A stretch of DNA of 64,000 bases from Collinsella aerofaciens (GTDB lineage Bacteria; Actinomycetota; Coriobacteriia; Coriobacteriales; Coriobacteriaceae), in assembly GCA_008671135.1 (NCBI GenBank), contig RQAP01000033.1:1-64000 (forward strand), given 5' to 3'. Of the stretch, positions 8,912-18,679 are shown piece by piece. The position numbers and the translations under genes were made by a program. A model generated the notes under the pieces. The model saw only the letters and a list, made by a program, of their open reading frames with translations, was not told the origin of the DNA and did no database searches. The first letter of the stretch is position 1. Each line of letters opens with the position of its first letter.

Positions 8912-10030
8912 CTAGGCCAGCGCAGCTCGCGTATCAAACAGAGCCTTTGCAATCGCAGCCGTAACCTCGCTCGAGCGGTCGCTCCACGGCATCGATGTCA
9001 TGATGCTCATGACATAGGTACGGCCATCGATGTCGATAAGGCCCGCATCGCATGTCGAATAGCAACCATCCTCGCTAATCCAGCCTGCCTTGTTGCGCAC
9101 CAAGGCTTGGTCGTCCGCAATGCCGTCACGAATAAACGATCGGGCCGTAGAGGCCAGAAGGCCCGACAGCCATTGTGACGTCTCGGTATCATGGCTCAGA
9201 TACTCGCTCATCTCGCACCACAACTTGGCCGAGGTGCGCGGGCAATAAGTGGGAAAATCACTCATCGGATCGAGTGCGGTATCGTAATCGACGCCAAGAC
9301 CGAAAATCCAATCCTCGTAACCGACACGGTCAAACGCCGCACGCAACGCGATAAACGAATCGTTGTCCGAATTATCGACCGCGGCCTCGATCAGGTCGCG
9401 CACCGTCTGCCAGCCCATGTTGTAGCCGCCATAGGTGCCAAGGGAATCATTGAGTGAGACCTGGCCCGTCTCGACCAGAGATTCGCAGATGTACAGCGCA
9501 TAGAGTGCCTTGTAGCTACTCGCACCGTACACCTCGGCGTCCGCGTTATACGTCACGCCCTTGCCGCTCGATAGGTCGTAGAACACTACGCCCACATCGC
9601 CCAGCTCCTGCGCCTGACTCAGGGCATCTTGGAGCGCGGCGAGGCTCTCATCCTCCAGGGCGGGGATCTGGTCATCAACCAGTGAGAAGGTCTGCACGGT
9701 ATCGCCTGAGGGAATATCGTTAAAGTCCGCCTTCGAAAGCCTCGTCTTGAGGCTCGCTGTCGACAGGGTTTGACTTGCGGTGGCTTTAGATTCAGAGACC
9801 TTTTTGTTTTGCGTCTGTACCGTTGACGCATCTGAGTGTGCCATTCGCTCCGACGCGTAGGTTTTGGCGGTAATTCCGAGGATAATAACCGTCAACGTCA
9901 GCATCCCAATGGCGGCGATCTTCGTCACGCGGATGCGAGCGCCAGCAAGGCCACGCGAAGACGTGCCCTTCGTCTCATATCTGCTGCTATGCTGCGGCAC
10001 ATACTCGTCCCGCGATGCGTTGTTTCGCAC
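8912..10030 (-). CDS. Membrane-anchored class A beta-lactamase-fold serine hydrolase
   Basis: The 372-residue protein has a basic cytosolic tail, one transmembrane helix at about residues 34-55, a Ser/Thr/Lys-rich linker (about 60-100) and an extracytoplasmic penicillin-recognising domain. The active-site triad is readable: S171-S-Y-K174 (SxxK), S221-D-N (SDN), and K314-A-G in place of KTG. It starts with GTG at 10030 behind AGGAG. It could be a cell-wall peptidase-like enzyme or a true beta-lactamase; the class A Glu166-type omega loop was not clearly identified. No regulator lies beside it. Confidence 0.8.
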   Translation of the reverse strand: MRNNASRDEYVPQHSSRYETKGTSSRGLAGARIRVTKIAAIGMLTLTVIILGITAKTYASERMAHSDASTVQTQNKKVSESKATASQTLSTASLKTRLSKADFNDIPSGDTVQTFSLVDDQIPALEDESLAALQDALSQAQELGDVGVVFYDLSSGKGVTYNADAEVYGASSYKALYALYICESLVETGQVSLNDSLGTYGGYNMGWQTVRDLIEAAVDNSDNDSFIALRAAFDRVGYEDWIFGLGVDYDTALDPMSDFPTYCPRTSAKLWCEMSEYLSHDTETSQWLSGLLASTARSFIRDGIADDQALVRNKAGWISEDGCYSTCDAGLIDIDGRTYVMSIMTSMPWSDRSSEVTAAIAKALFDTRAALA

Positions 10031-10191
10031 GTGGTCTCCTGACTGCTACCGTTCATATACGAGCAGCATAATACCGAGCAGGCATTTCTTTCCAAAGATA
10101 TTCAGCGGCGTTTAAGGTGTCTCTAAAGAAACCACAAGCGTATTTATCCAAATGGCACGATTCTGTTGCGCATCTCCGCCCAAAACGCAGT

Positions 10192-10256
10192 GTTGCGGTG
10201 GAATAGTTCCTGTTTGGGCGGCATAAGCCGAAAAACAAGAACTATTCCACCGCAAC
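10192..10256. repeat. Palindrome of the GTTGCGGTGGAATAG family, copy 1
   Basis: 24-bp arms (10192-10215/10233-10256) with one mismatch begin with GTTGCGGTGGAATAG. A related element lies at 47110-47174. It sits between the beta-lactamase-fold gene promoter and the end of pflA. A further hairpin with GGGGGCACTCATT / AATGAGTGCCC arms follows at about 10290-10326. Confidence 0.8.
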
Positions 10257-10347
10257 TTGACGGGGCTCTTTAGCAATCAACTAGGTGCCCGGGGGCACTC
10301 ATTTAAGTCTGTCCCCAATGAGTGCCCTTGGGGGCGAAAATGACTCG

Positions 10348-11166
10348 CTAGCCGATGGCGTTTTTGAGTTCCGCGCGGCGCTTTTTCATGCCCGTCATGA
10401 CGGCGCTGCGCAGCTCGGGCATGCGCGCGGTATCCATCTGTGGAACGCCCTCGAGCTTATAGGGAATGCCCAGCTGCTCGTACTTGACAACGCCCATCGT
10501 GTGATACGGCAGCATTTCCAGGCCCACCACGTTGTGCCATGGAGCGATCAGACGACCGAGTGCCTCGCACTCCTCAACCGTATCGGTAATGCCGGGCACC
10601 ACCACGTGGCGGATAACGACCTTAATCTTGCGACGGGCAAGCTCATCACCAAACGCCAGGATGCGTGCGGGATCGCAACCGGTCAGCTTTTTATGCTCGA
10701 CGGGATCGGCGTGTTTAATGTCGAGCAGCACCATATCGGTCTCGTTGAGTACGGCATCGAACTTCTCGGGATGCGCGGGATCGAACGCATAGCCGCAGCT
10801 ATCCAAGCAGGTATGCACGCGACCATCGGGGTTATTGTGCATGGCGCGGAACAGGTCGGCTAAAAACGCGGGCTGCAGGAGCGGCTCACCGCCGGACACC
10901 GTAATACCACCGCTCCGGTAAAACTCATGGTTGCTCTGGAACTCGTCCATCAGGTGCTCGACGGTCACCATCGTGCCGCCGTTAACCGACCAGGTATCGG
11001 GGTTGTGGCAATACGCACAGCGCATGGGGCAGCCCTGAACAAACACCACAAAGCGGATGCCGGGTCCATCGACCGTTCCCATCGTCTCAATCGAATGTAC
11101 GCGGCCCAGGGCAAACGCAGAGTCCTCGGGACGAGCGTCCACACCCTCGAGCGTCATCTCAGCCAT
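10348..11166 (-). CDS. pflA: Pyruvate formate-lyase activating enzyme
   Basis: This radical SAM enzyme installs the glycyl radical on pyruvate formate-lyase. The 272-residue protein has the cluster motif C46-PMR-C50-AY-C53 followed by HNPDTW. It then has the GGE-type SAM-binding stretch TVSGGEPLLQP. The start at 11166 follows GAGAGGCAAGG; an upstream in-frame ATG at 11187 lacks a ribosome binding site. It is monocistronic here and lies about 7 kb from the split pyruvate formate-lyase it presumably activates. Confidence 0.93.
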   Translation of the reverse strand: MAEMTLEGVDARPEDSAFALGRVHSIETMGTVDGPGIRFVVFVQGCPMRCAYCHNPDTWSVNGGTMVTVEHLMDEFQSNHEFYRSGGITVSGGEPLLQPAFLADLFRAMHNNPDGRVHTCLDSCGYAFDPAHPEKFDAVLNETDMVLLDIKHADPVEHKKLTGCDPARILAFGDELARRKIKVVIRHVVVPGITDTVEECEALGRLIAPWHNVVGLEMLPYHTMGVVKYEQLGIPYKLEGVPQMDTARMPELRSAVMTGMKKRRAELKNAIG

Positions 11167-11352
11167 TCCCGCTACCTTGCCTCTCATTGGTTTTAGCTAC
11201 ATAAATGCCAGAATCATTCTAGCCCATACGCATGATGGCGAAACGGTTTAGCGGTCAATTGGGTTGTCCTATTTGGCCCTACGCAAGAGCGGCGGGAAGG
11301 CTGTCGCAACCCGCCCGCCGCCGAGGCAATAGAAATCGATAGATGCCAGGCC

Positions 11353-12207
11353 TTACGCTTTAAGCGTGAGCACCGCACCGAAGGCGGTCGGGCCGCAATG
11401 GCTCGAGATGACGCCACCGACCTGAGTCCAGGTAACGTCCTTAAAGCCCAGGTCGTGCGCATAGACTTCCATGTCGTCGCGCAGCTCCTGGGAAAGGCCT
11501 ACCGAATACGCCAGGCCAATGTGCGAGTAGTCAATCTCGCCCTTCTCAACCATGTGGTCAATAAAGGCGCGGGCGCATTTGAGCATAGAGCCACGGAACT
11601 TCTTGGTCGCCACAAACTTACCGCCCGTTACCTCAATGCAGGGCTTTATCTTGAGCAGGTGGGCGCCAAGGAATGCCACGTTGGACAGACGACCGCCCGC
11701 CTTAAGGAAGGCTAGGTCGGTAGGAACAAAGCCCAGCAGCACACGGTCCATGACGGAATTCGTAAAAGCAAAGATCTCGTCGACGGTAGCATCTGGATGG
11801 GCTTCGATATACTTAGCGGTTTCGACGACAACGAGCGACTGGCCCACCGAGACAAAGCGCGTGTCCATGGAGAACACGTAGTCGCGCCCCTCTGCTGCAA
11901 TCTTAGAGGACTGATGCGAACAGGTCGTGGCCTCGGAATACGCAAGATGCAAAATGGTCGCGTCAGGCTGCTCAGCGTGAATGCGGTCGTACACGTGAGC
12001 AAAATCCGCAGGCGCACAGCCACTGGTCTTGGGCATCACGCCAAACTCGTTGCAGCGCGAGTAAATCTCGAGCGGATCGATGGAGCCGTCCTCGACGGTC
12101 TCGTCACCAATCGTGACATGCATGGGCACGCGCACGATGCCGTAGCGCTCGCAGAGCTCCGGCGTCACATCCGACCCAGACTCAACCACGATTACGTACT
12201 TGCCCAT
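11353..12207 (-). CDS. DegV family fatty-acid-binding protein
   Basis: The 284-residue protein begins MGKYVIVVESGSDV and has the DegV layout: an N-terminal domain with VPMHVTIGDE, then a TSGCAP motif, which in the family contacts the bound fatty acid head group. Family members bind fatty acids and some (FakB) deliver them to fatty acid kinase FakA. No fakA is in the window. Ribosome binding at 12207 is weak (GGGTCGTG), and an ATG at 12231 remains possible. Neighbours give no clue to its role. Confidence 0.85.
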   Translation of the reverse strand: MGKYVIVVESGSDVTPELCERYGIVRVPMHVTIGDETVEDGSIDPLEIYSRCNEFGVMPKTSGCAPADFAHVYDRIHAEQPDATILHLAYSEATTCSHQSSKIAAEGRDYVFSMDTRFVSVGQSLVVVETAKYIEAHPDATVDEIFAFTNSVMDRVLLGFVPTDLAFLKAGGRLSNVAFLGAHLLKIKPCIEVTGGKFVATKKFRGSMLKCARAFIDHMVEKGEIDYSHIGLAYSVGLSQELRDDMEVYAHDLGFKDVTWTQVGGVISSHCGPTAFGAVLTLKA

Positions 12208-12483
12208 TATTATCACGACCCATCTCGACATTGGCTTTTCAATACATGACACGCGCCGCCGCACTGTTGCACAACAGCATCCAAGCACCAAAGAGACGCC
12301 GCCCCTTGCACACAACAAAGGACAGCGTCTCCCTGGAAAACTCCGTGCTTAACTGAGATTTTACACGGTTTATAAATGAGTGTTACTTATCCCGCAAACG
12401 GTCGCTATACGCGATAAACGGTAGTTCGCTGCGGCAACTGCGACACATTCCGCCCGGCAAGTCCAATCGTGCTCCACGCACGG

Positions 12484-13926
12484 TTAATGCGCGAGGCGGT
12501 AGAAATCCATCGACGCCGCACCCTCGGCATGCAACCCCATCGCCGAAACCGCCGGCGAATAGGTACGGCTCGTAAGTGCCGCCTCGCCGCTGTTGGCAAA
12601 AATCTCGACCATCGTAGTGTCCGAAAGCACGCGCAGGTCGCGAAGCTCGCTGAGCTCGATCGACCTTTGGTCGCGCCCATAGCCTTCGTCACCCATGTCG
12701 AGGGTAAGCATCCCGTCCGCATAACGTACAAAGACACCCTTGCGGATTTCGAGCTCGACCATCTTGGCGCCCTCACAGGAAACCACAAGATCAAACAGGC
12801 GTCCCGGCTCCTCAACGGTTTCACCGCCTGTCGCGCGAACGCAGTCGCCGCGCATCCTCTCAATCTCGTGCGCCGGCTGCTGGCAGAGCTTACCATCGCG
12901 CATGCTCAGCTCTCGCGGCACCGTCAACGCGCACTGCCACCCGCGCGCCACCGTCGGGTTTTCTGCCGTCGCATCGGGGCAACCCGACCATCCGATCATC
13001 AAACGCCGGCCTGCAGCATCCTCAAAGGACTGCGGAGCATAGAAATCAAAACCGGCATCGACCATCGGGGGCATGCCCTGCCCGACGATTTTAAAGCTCG
13101 GCGCCTCCCAATCGGCCTCGATGGGGAACCACACGCACTGATGCGGATTGCGGTAACGCCAACCATCGGCAGGCACACCCTGCGGACAGCAAACGAGAAT
13201 AAGCTCGCCATCGAGCTCAAACAGATCGGGGCACTCCCACATAAAGCCAAACTTCTCGCCCAACTCAATGCGCGTCGCATAGCTCCAGTCCTCAAGATTG
13301 CGCGAGGTATAGACAAGCACGCAGCCACGGTCGTCTTTCGTACGAGCGCCCAGAACCATGTAGTAGATACCATCGTGCTCAAGGATCTTGGGGTCGCGCA
13401 CGTGCGTACCGATATCGTCGGGGTAATCGACCGGTCCAACAGCTATGCACTTCTCGCCCAATTCGTCGGGATTCTCGGCAACCATATGAATCTGGTTTTG
13501 CTCACGGCCCGTCAACACGTAGTCGTAATCATCGCGGTCAAAATGCTTGACGTTGCCGGTATAGAAGTAGTGAATCTTGCCATCGCGTACAAAGGCAGAA
13601 CCAGAATACGCTCCGTTCGAATCCAAATCGGAATCGGGGAACAGCGCGGGGCCGTGATTCTCGTACGTCACAAAATCCTTTGTCGTCAGATGGTTCCAAA
13701 GCACTGGACCGCCATGCGCAGCATCGAACGGATCGTATTGATGATAGATGTGATACGTATCACCAATCTGAACCAAACCGTTGGGGTCGTTGAGCCAGCC
13801 AAGCTCAGGCTCCACATGGAACAGGAGCCTATCGGGGTCGGACGCGATGCGACCCGCCGTCTCATCCTGTCCGGCACGCCACTGCTCATAGTCCGCGCGT
13901 GTCACCTTATTTTTTTGATTAAACAT
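12484..13926 (-). CDS. scrB: Sucrose-6-phosphate hydrolase (GH32)
   Basis: It hydrolyses sucrose-6-phosphate made by the PTS to glucose-6-phosphate and fructose. The 480-residue protein shows all three GH32 landmarks: WLNDPNGL (nucleophile Asp), VRDPK (transition-state Asp) and ECPDLFE (acid/base Glu). A C-terminal beta-sandwich follows. It is the last gene of a leftward operon after the GH32-like gene and scrA, 101 bp downstream of scrA. Confidence 0.94.
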   Translation of the reverse strand: MFNQKNKVTRADYEQWRAGQDETAGRIASDPDRLLFHVEPELGWLNDPNGLVQIGDTYHIYHQYDPFDAAHGGPVLWNHLTTKDFVTYENHGPALFPDSDLDSNGAYSGSAFVRDGKIHYFYTGNVKHFDRDDYDYVLTGREQNQIHMVAENPDELGEKCIAVGPVDYPDDIGTHVRDPKILEHDGIYYMVLGARTKDDRGCVLVYTSRNLEDWSYATRIELGEKFGFMWECPDLFELDGELILVCCPQGVPADGWRYRNPHQCVWFPIEADWEAPSFKIVGQGMPPMVDAGFDFYAPQSFEDAAGRRLMIGWSGCPDATAENPTVARGWQCALTVPRELSMRDGKLCQQPAHEIERMRGDCVRATGGETVEEPGRLFDLVVSCEGAKMVELEIRKGVFVRYADGMLTLDMGDEGYGRDQRSIELSELRDLRVLSDTTMVEIFANSGEAALTSRTYSPAVSAMGLHAEGAASMDFYRLAH

Positions 13927-14027
13927 CGCCGTTGACTTTCTCGTCTATGGGGAAGGACGCTCGACTCGCACGAGCCGAGCGCCCTTCCTCAAATGGACTT
14001 ATCCGCACATTACGCTGAACGGCTCAA

Positions 14028-15479
14028 CTAGAAGCTGACATCGAAGCCAGCACCAGCGCCCTCTTCATCGGTGGTCGGAACGCCCTTTGCCTTGTTGTAG
14101 GCAAAGATCAAGACGATCGGCACGATAAAGGCGATGAGATTGCCAGCCACATACCACACGAGAGTCTCGGGCGTAACGATGAGCAGGCCAAGCACACCGG
14201 TCAGACCCTGACCGATAGCGCGCACCTCAAAGAGCTTGACGAAGGCACCGCCGCAGCCTGCACCGATGCATGCGCAGATGAACGGGATGATCGAGTAGCG
14301 CATGTTTGCAGCAAAGATAGCGGGCTCGGAGATACCGACCAGCGTCGGAATAAAGGACGACATGCAGATGTTGCGCTCTTTGGAGTGCTTCTTGTGAATG
14401 AGGTACATGCCGATGGCGCCGCCGCCCTGGGCGATGATGGAGACCGACCAGATGGCCTGGATGTAGTTGAAGCCAGTCGTGGCAACGAGGTTTGCCTCGA
14501 TACCCTGGATGAACTGATGCGTACCGGTAACGACGAGCGGCTGCAGGAACGCGGCGAAGACAAAGGCACCAAAGACGCCCATCCTGTTGTACAGGACATC
14601 GATTACGCCAGCGAGGACGTCGCCGATCAGGTTGCCGAGCGGGCCGAACACGGTGAACAGGGCAACGTTAGCAAGAATCAGGGTAACGGTCGGGACAAAG
14701 ACAAACGAGACGACCTCGGGGATGTACTTCTGGGCAATCTTTTCGACCTTGGCCATAAACCAGGCAGTCAGGATTGCAGGGAACACGCCGCCCTGGAAAG
14801 CAACCATGGGGATGGAGAGCGGACCGAAGTTCCAGTACTCAGCACCCGTCGGGTCCATAACGAACGTGTTACGGTTCATAAGACTCGGGTGAACCATGAC
14901 GATACCGACGAGGATGCCCAGGATCGGGTTGCCGCCAAAACGCTTGACCGCGCTATACATAACCAGGACAGGCAGGTAGTCAAAGGTGGTGGCGATAATG
15001 GCAAAGAAGCTTGCGAGGTTCTTGAGGAACTCGCTGTGATCGGCGAGGCTGCCCTCCATGCCGAAGAGGCCGTTGGCAACGATCAGCGACTTAAGGCCGA
15101 TGATGATTGCAGCGCCGACGAAGGCGGGAATGATGGGGATAAAGATGTCCGAGAATACCTTGAGGACCGAGAAGAACTTGCCCTTCTTGTCCGCCTCGGC
15201 GCCCTTGACCTCGGAAGCGCTGATCTCCTTAACGCCCGTCAGAGCCATAAACTCATCGTAAACCTTGTTGACGGTACCGGTACCGAAGATGATCATGAGC
15301 TGGCCGCTGTTGTACAGCACGCCCTTGACGCCATCGATGTTCTCGAGCTCGGCCTTGTTGTATTTGCTCGTATCCTTGAGCACCAGACGCAGACGGGTCA
15401 CGCAATGCGTGGCGCCCTCGATGTTCTCCAGTCCGCCGACGTTGTCGACGACTTGCTGGGACACTGCCTTGTAGTCCAT
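14028..15479 (-). CDS. scrA: Sucrose-type PTS permease, EIIBC
   Basis: This membrane permease imports and phosphorylates a sugar, most likely sucrose given its neighbours. The 483-residue protein has an N-terminal IIB domain with the phosphorylated cysteine in ATHCVTRLRL (about residue 27). The IIC domain of about ten membrane segments follows from about residue 105 and includes VGISEPAIFAANMRY. No IIA domain is fused, so a glucose-type IIA encoded elsewhere must serve it. The ATG at 15479 follows GGAGAGG closely; an alternative ATG four codons upstream overlaps that site. Confidence 0.92.
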   Translation of the reverse strand: MDYKAVSQQVVDNVGGLENIEGATHCVTRLRLVLKDTSKYNKAELENIDGVKGVLYNSGQLMIIFGTGTVNKVYDEFMALTGVKEISASEVKGAEADKKGKFFSVLKVFSDIFIPIIPAFVGAAIIIGLKSLIVANGLFGMEGSLADHSEFLKNLASFFAIIATTFDYLPVLVMYSAVKRFGGNPILGILVGIVMVHPSLMNRNTFVMDPTGAEYWNFGPLSIPMVAFQGGVFPAILTAWFMAKVEKIAQKYIPEVVSFVFVPTVTLILANVALFTVFGPLGNLIGDVLAGVIDVLYNRMGVFGAFVFAAFLQPLVVTGTHQFIQGIEANLVATTGFNYIQAIWSVSIIAQGGGAIGMYLIHKKHSKERNICMSSFIPTLVGISEPAIFAANMRYSIIPFICACIGAGCGGAFVKLFEVRAIGQGLTGVLGLLIVTPETLVWYVAGNLIAFIVPIVLIFAYNKAKGVPTTDEEGAGAGFDVSF

Positions 15480-15524
15480 GTTCCTCTCCATTCCTTTTCT
15501 AAATCATAAAACGGTTCGTTGCCG

Positions 15525-16907
15525 CTACAGAGACGCGATCGTTGCGTTTGCGCACTTGAGCGCACCGTCGGTGACGGTAAGCGCCACACCCTGGCCCTGC
15601 TTGTTGCAGAAGCGAGCGTTGAGCGCAACATCATCGACAAAGATGGTCGCGATATCGTCGTCAACGACCAGGCGCACATGATGAGTGCCCTCGCCCTTAA
15701 AGAACAACGGACGCTCGAGGCCCATGTTGTTGACCTGGAACCACGGGTACTGGGGAGCCGGCGTGAACTCGAGCTTGCCCTCGCGCAGGTTGGCGCGGAA
15801 CTCATAGGCAAGACCGGTCTCGGCGTCCTCGGCGAACTTGACCGAGAAGCCGGCAGCGTTACCGCCGAGCTCAATGTCGGTATCGAGCAAGTAGGTGGAG
15901 CCGGCGTCTGCAGACAAAACCTGCTCGACCTTGCCCGACTCGCAGGAGAGCTCGAAGGCTTCGACAGCCTTGCCCTCGCCAAAGGCGCCGAGCATGCTGT
16001 CGGGAAGCTTGGTGCCGAGCGTTCCGTCGGCACGCTGAACGATCTCGAGGGGCATGAAGGTACCACCCCACAGGTAAGAGCTGGGGTCGCCGCCCTCGTC
16101 ACGCGTAGGAACCCAACCAAAGAGAACGCGACGCTCGCCATCGAATGCGGTGCGAGCGGCGTAGTACGCGCGGCCGTCGAAGGAGTCGTCAGCGGGGGTA
16201 ATCCAAGGACCGTTGATGGACTTGGACATGCGGTAACGGGTCTTGTTGCCGTCGCTGTACTCGGAAAAGACGAGGTACCACCAGTCGCCCATCTTAAAGA
16301 GATCAGGCATCTCAAACATGGTGTACAGGCCTGGGTTCCACCAGTCGCCCTGGAACTCCCAGTTGGTCAGATCCTTGGAGGTGAACTTGACCAGGCGGCC
16401 GGTCATCAGACGCTTGTCCTCGCCCACACGCGTGCCGAGGATGAGCATGTACTCTTCGTTCTCCTCATCCCAAAGCACAAAGGGATCGCGCCAGTTGCGG
16501 TCATCGTAACCCTCCTGGGGCGGAAGCAGCGTCTCGGCGATGTTCTTCTCCCACTTGACGGCGTCGTCGCTCGTTGCGTGAAGAAGAACCTGCTTCATCA
16601 AACGTGCGCGGACCTTATCGCGATTGCAACCAGTGTAGAGCGCATGGTACTTGTCGCCCACCTTAAACACCGTGCCGGCATAAATGTACTGGTCGACTTC
16701 CTCGTCGCCGCCGCGCTCAAGGCTCTCGCCAAAGTCCTTGTAGTTGACGAAATCCTTGGTCGTAGCGAGTGCCCAGCCAAACGGCTCTCCGAAAGGTTCG
16801 GGGTTACGCGTGTCACGCTGATGATAGAGATAGAACGTGCCGTCCTCGCCGTACGGCATGATGTCGCCTACCCAAATTCCCTCAGGCTGGTAATACACCT
16901 TGTGCAT
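15525..16907 (-). CDS. Second GH32-clan beta-fructosidase-like hydrolase
   Basis: The 460-residue beta-propeller protein opens the sucrose operon. The usual WMNDPNG is replaced by WVGDIMP (candidate nucleophile Asp), RDP is present in NWRDPF, and ECPD appears as EMPDLF (candidate acid/base Glu). The C-terminal 170 residues form a beta-sandwich module. It resembles a divergent GH32 group also annotated as GH43-like. The substrate could be a fructo-oligosaccharide phosphate or another fructoside rather than sucrose-6-phosphate, since scrB is also present. The ATG at 16907 follows GGAAAGGAAG. Confidence 0.82.
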   Translation of the reverse strand: MHKVYYQPEGIWVGDIMPYGEDGTFYLYHQRDTRNPEPFGEPFGWALATTKDFVNYKDFGESLERGGDEEVDQYIYAGTVFKVGDKYHALYTGCNRDKVRARLMKQVLLHATSDDAVKWEKNIAETLLPPQEGYDDRNWRDPFVLWDEENEEYMLILGTRVGEDKRLMTGRLVKFTSKDLTNWEFQGDWWNPGLYTMFEMPDLFKMGDWWYLVFSEYSDGNKTRYRMSKSINGPWITPADDSFDGRAYYAARTAFDGERRVLFGWVPTRDEGGDPSSYLWGGTFMPLEIVQRADGTLGTKLPDSMLGAFGEGKAVEAFELSCESGKVEQVLSADAGSTYLLDTDIELGGNAAGFSVKFAEDAETGLAYEFRANLREGKLEFTPAPQYPWFQVNNMGLERPLFFKGEGTHHVRLVVDDDIATIFVDDVALNARFCNKQGQGVALTVTDGALKCANATIASL

Positions 16908-16952
16908 CCGAGACTTCCTTTCCACGACATACTAACTCGGTACAATGGCAAG

Positions 16953-16990
16953 ATATGTCAATCGTTTTCATATGTCAAACGTTTTCATAT
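16953..16990. promoter_or_regulatory. Tandem LacI-type operators of the sucrose operon
   Basis: Two overlapping copies, centred 17 bp apart: TGTCAATCGTTTTCAT (16956-16971) and TGTCAAACGTTTTCAT (16973-16988), each flanked by ATA/AT. They match the site at 18122-18137 beside the LacI gene, so they are very likely bound by that repressor. Confidence 0.85.
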
Positions 16991-17090
16991 CAATACGTCT
17001 TCTCGCAGTTCCAGTCGTCGGTAAACGGTTGACATATGCCGGCGAACGGTCATCGGAGGCGTTTGAGGAATTCTTTTGGCACAGGATGAA

Positions 17091-18101
17091 CTACGCGGTT
17101 TTGCCCTCAATGAGTTCAACGGGGAGCTTGATATTCGATTCGGGATTATCGCCGTTAATAAGAGCGATGATGGATTGCGCCGCGAGCTCTCCGATGCGAT
17201 CGATATCTTGACGTACGGTTGTTAAGTCAGGCATAAACGTCATAGTTCGGCGGGCACCATCCGCGCCCACGACCTTAATATCGTCTGGAGCGCTCAAGCC
17301 ACGCTGCTTCATCACGTTGAGACAGATGGCCGCCATCGTATCGTCTCCCGCAAAGATGCCGTCAATATCGGGGTTCTCATCGAGGATCTTCGCAACGACC
17401 GCGCCCTTTTCGTCGTCGGGCTTAACGAACTCAACCTCACGGACAAGCGCGGACAAACCGGCCTGCTCAACAACATCGAGGTAGGCATCGGTACGCTTAT
17501 TGGCAGGCATGCGCATGCGGCTATTGCTGCGCAGGCACAGGATACGCCTGCAGCCGTCATCAATCAGACGGCGCGTGGCGAGCTCGCCGATGCCATAGCT
17601 GTCACTTGCAATCTGGACAGAGCCCTCGCCAAGATCGCAGTCGATGCCAACCAGGCTCAAGCCCATCTCGGCATATGCCTCAGCACCGATATTGAGGGAG
17701 TTGACGATTACGCCGTCGACCATATTGCGGCGGAGCATGTCGATATAGGAACGCTCAAGATCAGGTCGATTGGCGCTGTTGCACAGCAACATCTTAAAGC
17801 CGTTTTCCGCTAACGTGCGCTCGACCGCCTGCACAACCTGAGCATGGAACGGGCTGCTCACAAAGGGAACGATCATACCGATAAGATTCAGGCGACCGTT
17901 GAGCATGGCACGGGCGATATCGTTGGGCGTGTAATTGATGCGCTCCATCGCCGCATGGACTTTATCGCGGGTTTCCTGGCTAATGTAGCCGCGATTATTA
18001 AGCACGCGAGATACCGTAGTAGGCGAAACCCCCGCCACCGCTGCAACTTCCTTGATGCCAGGCTTAGCCGTATCTTTAGAACGAGCACTCTCGCGAGCCA
18101 T
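17091..18101 (-). CDS. scrR: LacI-family repressor of the sucrose operon
   Basis: The 336-residue repressor has an N-terminal HTH (IKEVAAVAGVSPTTVSRVLN; recognition helix begins SPTT) and a periplasmic-binding-protein-like sugar domain. GGGGGAGGG 5 nt upstream sets the ATG at 18101. It lies directly upstream of the sucrose operon on the same strand. Matching operators sit in front of both the operon (16953-16990) and this gene (18122-18137), indicating joint repression and autoregulation. Confidence 0.92.
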   Translation of the reverse strand: MARESARSKDTAKPGIKEVAAVAGVSPTTVSRVLNNRGYISQETRDKVHAAMERINYTPNDIARAMLNGRLNLIGMIVPFVSSPFHAQVVQAVERTLAENGFKMLLCNSANRPDLERSYIDMLRRNMVDGVIVNSLNIGAEAYAEMGLSLVGIDCDLGEGSVQIASDSYGIGELATRRLIDDGCRRILCLRSNSRMRMPANKRTDAYLDVVEQAGLSALVREVEFVKPDDEKGAVVAKILDENPDIDGIFAGDDTMAAICLNVMKQRGLSAPDDIKVVGADGARRTMTFMPDLTTVRQDIDRIGELAAQSIIALINGDNPESNIKLPVELIEGKTA

Positions 18102-18121
18102 AGCACCCTCCCCCATCAACA

Positions 18122-18137
18122 TGTCAAACGTTTACAT
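18122..18137. promoter_or_regulatory. LacI operator at the scrR promoter
   Basis: TGTCAAACGTTTACAT lies 20 bp upstream of the scrR start and matches the two operators in front of the sucrose operon. Confidence 0.8.
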
Positions 18138-18225
18138 ACGAACAAAGCATACCCCAACAACAGCGGGAAGACGGTAACAGCACAAGTAAGTAAACGACTC
18201 ATCCAAATAATTAGGAGAGTTCCGC

Positions 18226-18408
18226 CTAAAGGGTGACTCCGAAGAACCCCGCTTGGCCGGTTTTGGGTTATTTTCCAAAACATCCCGCAGGACGCAAAGA
18301 GGCCCCGCCGCGCAACGCGCGCAGCGGAGCCTCTTTGCATGTCCGAGGACGTTTTGGAAAATAACCCAAAACCGGCCCCAGTAATCCTACAGGAGTTGAA
18401 CCCTTTAG
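18226..18408. repeat. Triple-nested palindrome after the glycyl-radical gene (family C)
   Basis: The outermost arms CTAAAGGGT/ACCCTTTAG (18226-18234/18400-18408) overlap the stop codon of the 83-codon gene. The middle arms are a perfect 27-bp pair at 18255-18281/18351-18377. The inner arms GCAAAGAGGC/GCCTCTTTGC lie at 18294-18303/18329-18338. The loops ATCCCGCAGGAC and CATGTCCGAGGAC are shared with the elements at 5730 and 32818. The inner hairpin resembles a terminator for the leftward gene. Confidence 0.85.
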
Positions 18409-18656
18409 AACTTATCGTGGAAGGTACGCGCAATGACCTCGTCCTGCTGCTCCTTGGTGAGCGTGTGGAAGTTCACGGCATAGCCGGAAACGCGGATGGT
18501 CAGCTGCGGGTACTTCTCGGGGTGAGCCTGAGCGTCGAGCAGCGTCTCACGGTTGAAGACGTTGATGTTCAGGTGGTGGCCACCCTTCTCGGCGTAAGCG
18601 TCGAGCATGTGGACCAGGTTATCGGCCTGAGTCTCGGAAACTTCAGAAACCTTCAT
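18405..18656 (-). CDS. Separate glycyl-radical chain of pyruvate formate-lyase (GrcA-like)
   Basis: The 83-residue protein is equivalent to the C-terminal end of pyruvate formate-lyase and to E. coli GrcA/YfiD. It contains HHLNINVFNRETLLDAQ and the radical loop RVSGYAVNF, with Gly58 as the site of the stable glycyl radical. The upstream catalytic chain (18742-20793) ends before this domain, so this gene must supply the radical in trans. It lies 85 bp downstream of that chain, with two hairpins between, so its dosage can differ. GGAGA upstream serves as ribosome binding site. Confidence 0.9.
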   Translation of the reverse strand: MKVSEVSETQADNLVHMLDAYAEKGGHHLNINVFNRETLLDAQAHPEKYPQLTIRVSGYAVNFHTLTKEQQDEVIARTFHDKF

Positions 18657-18679
18657 AATGTGTCTCCTTCGATTGACAG

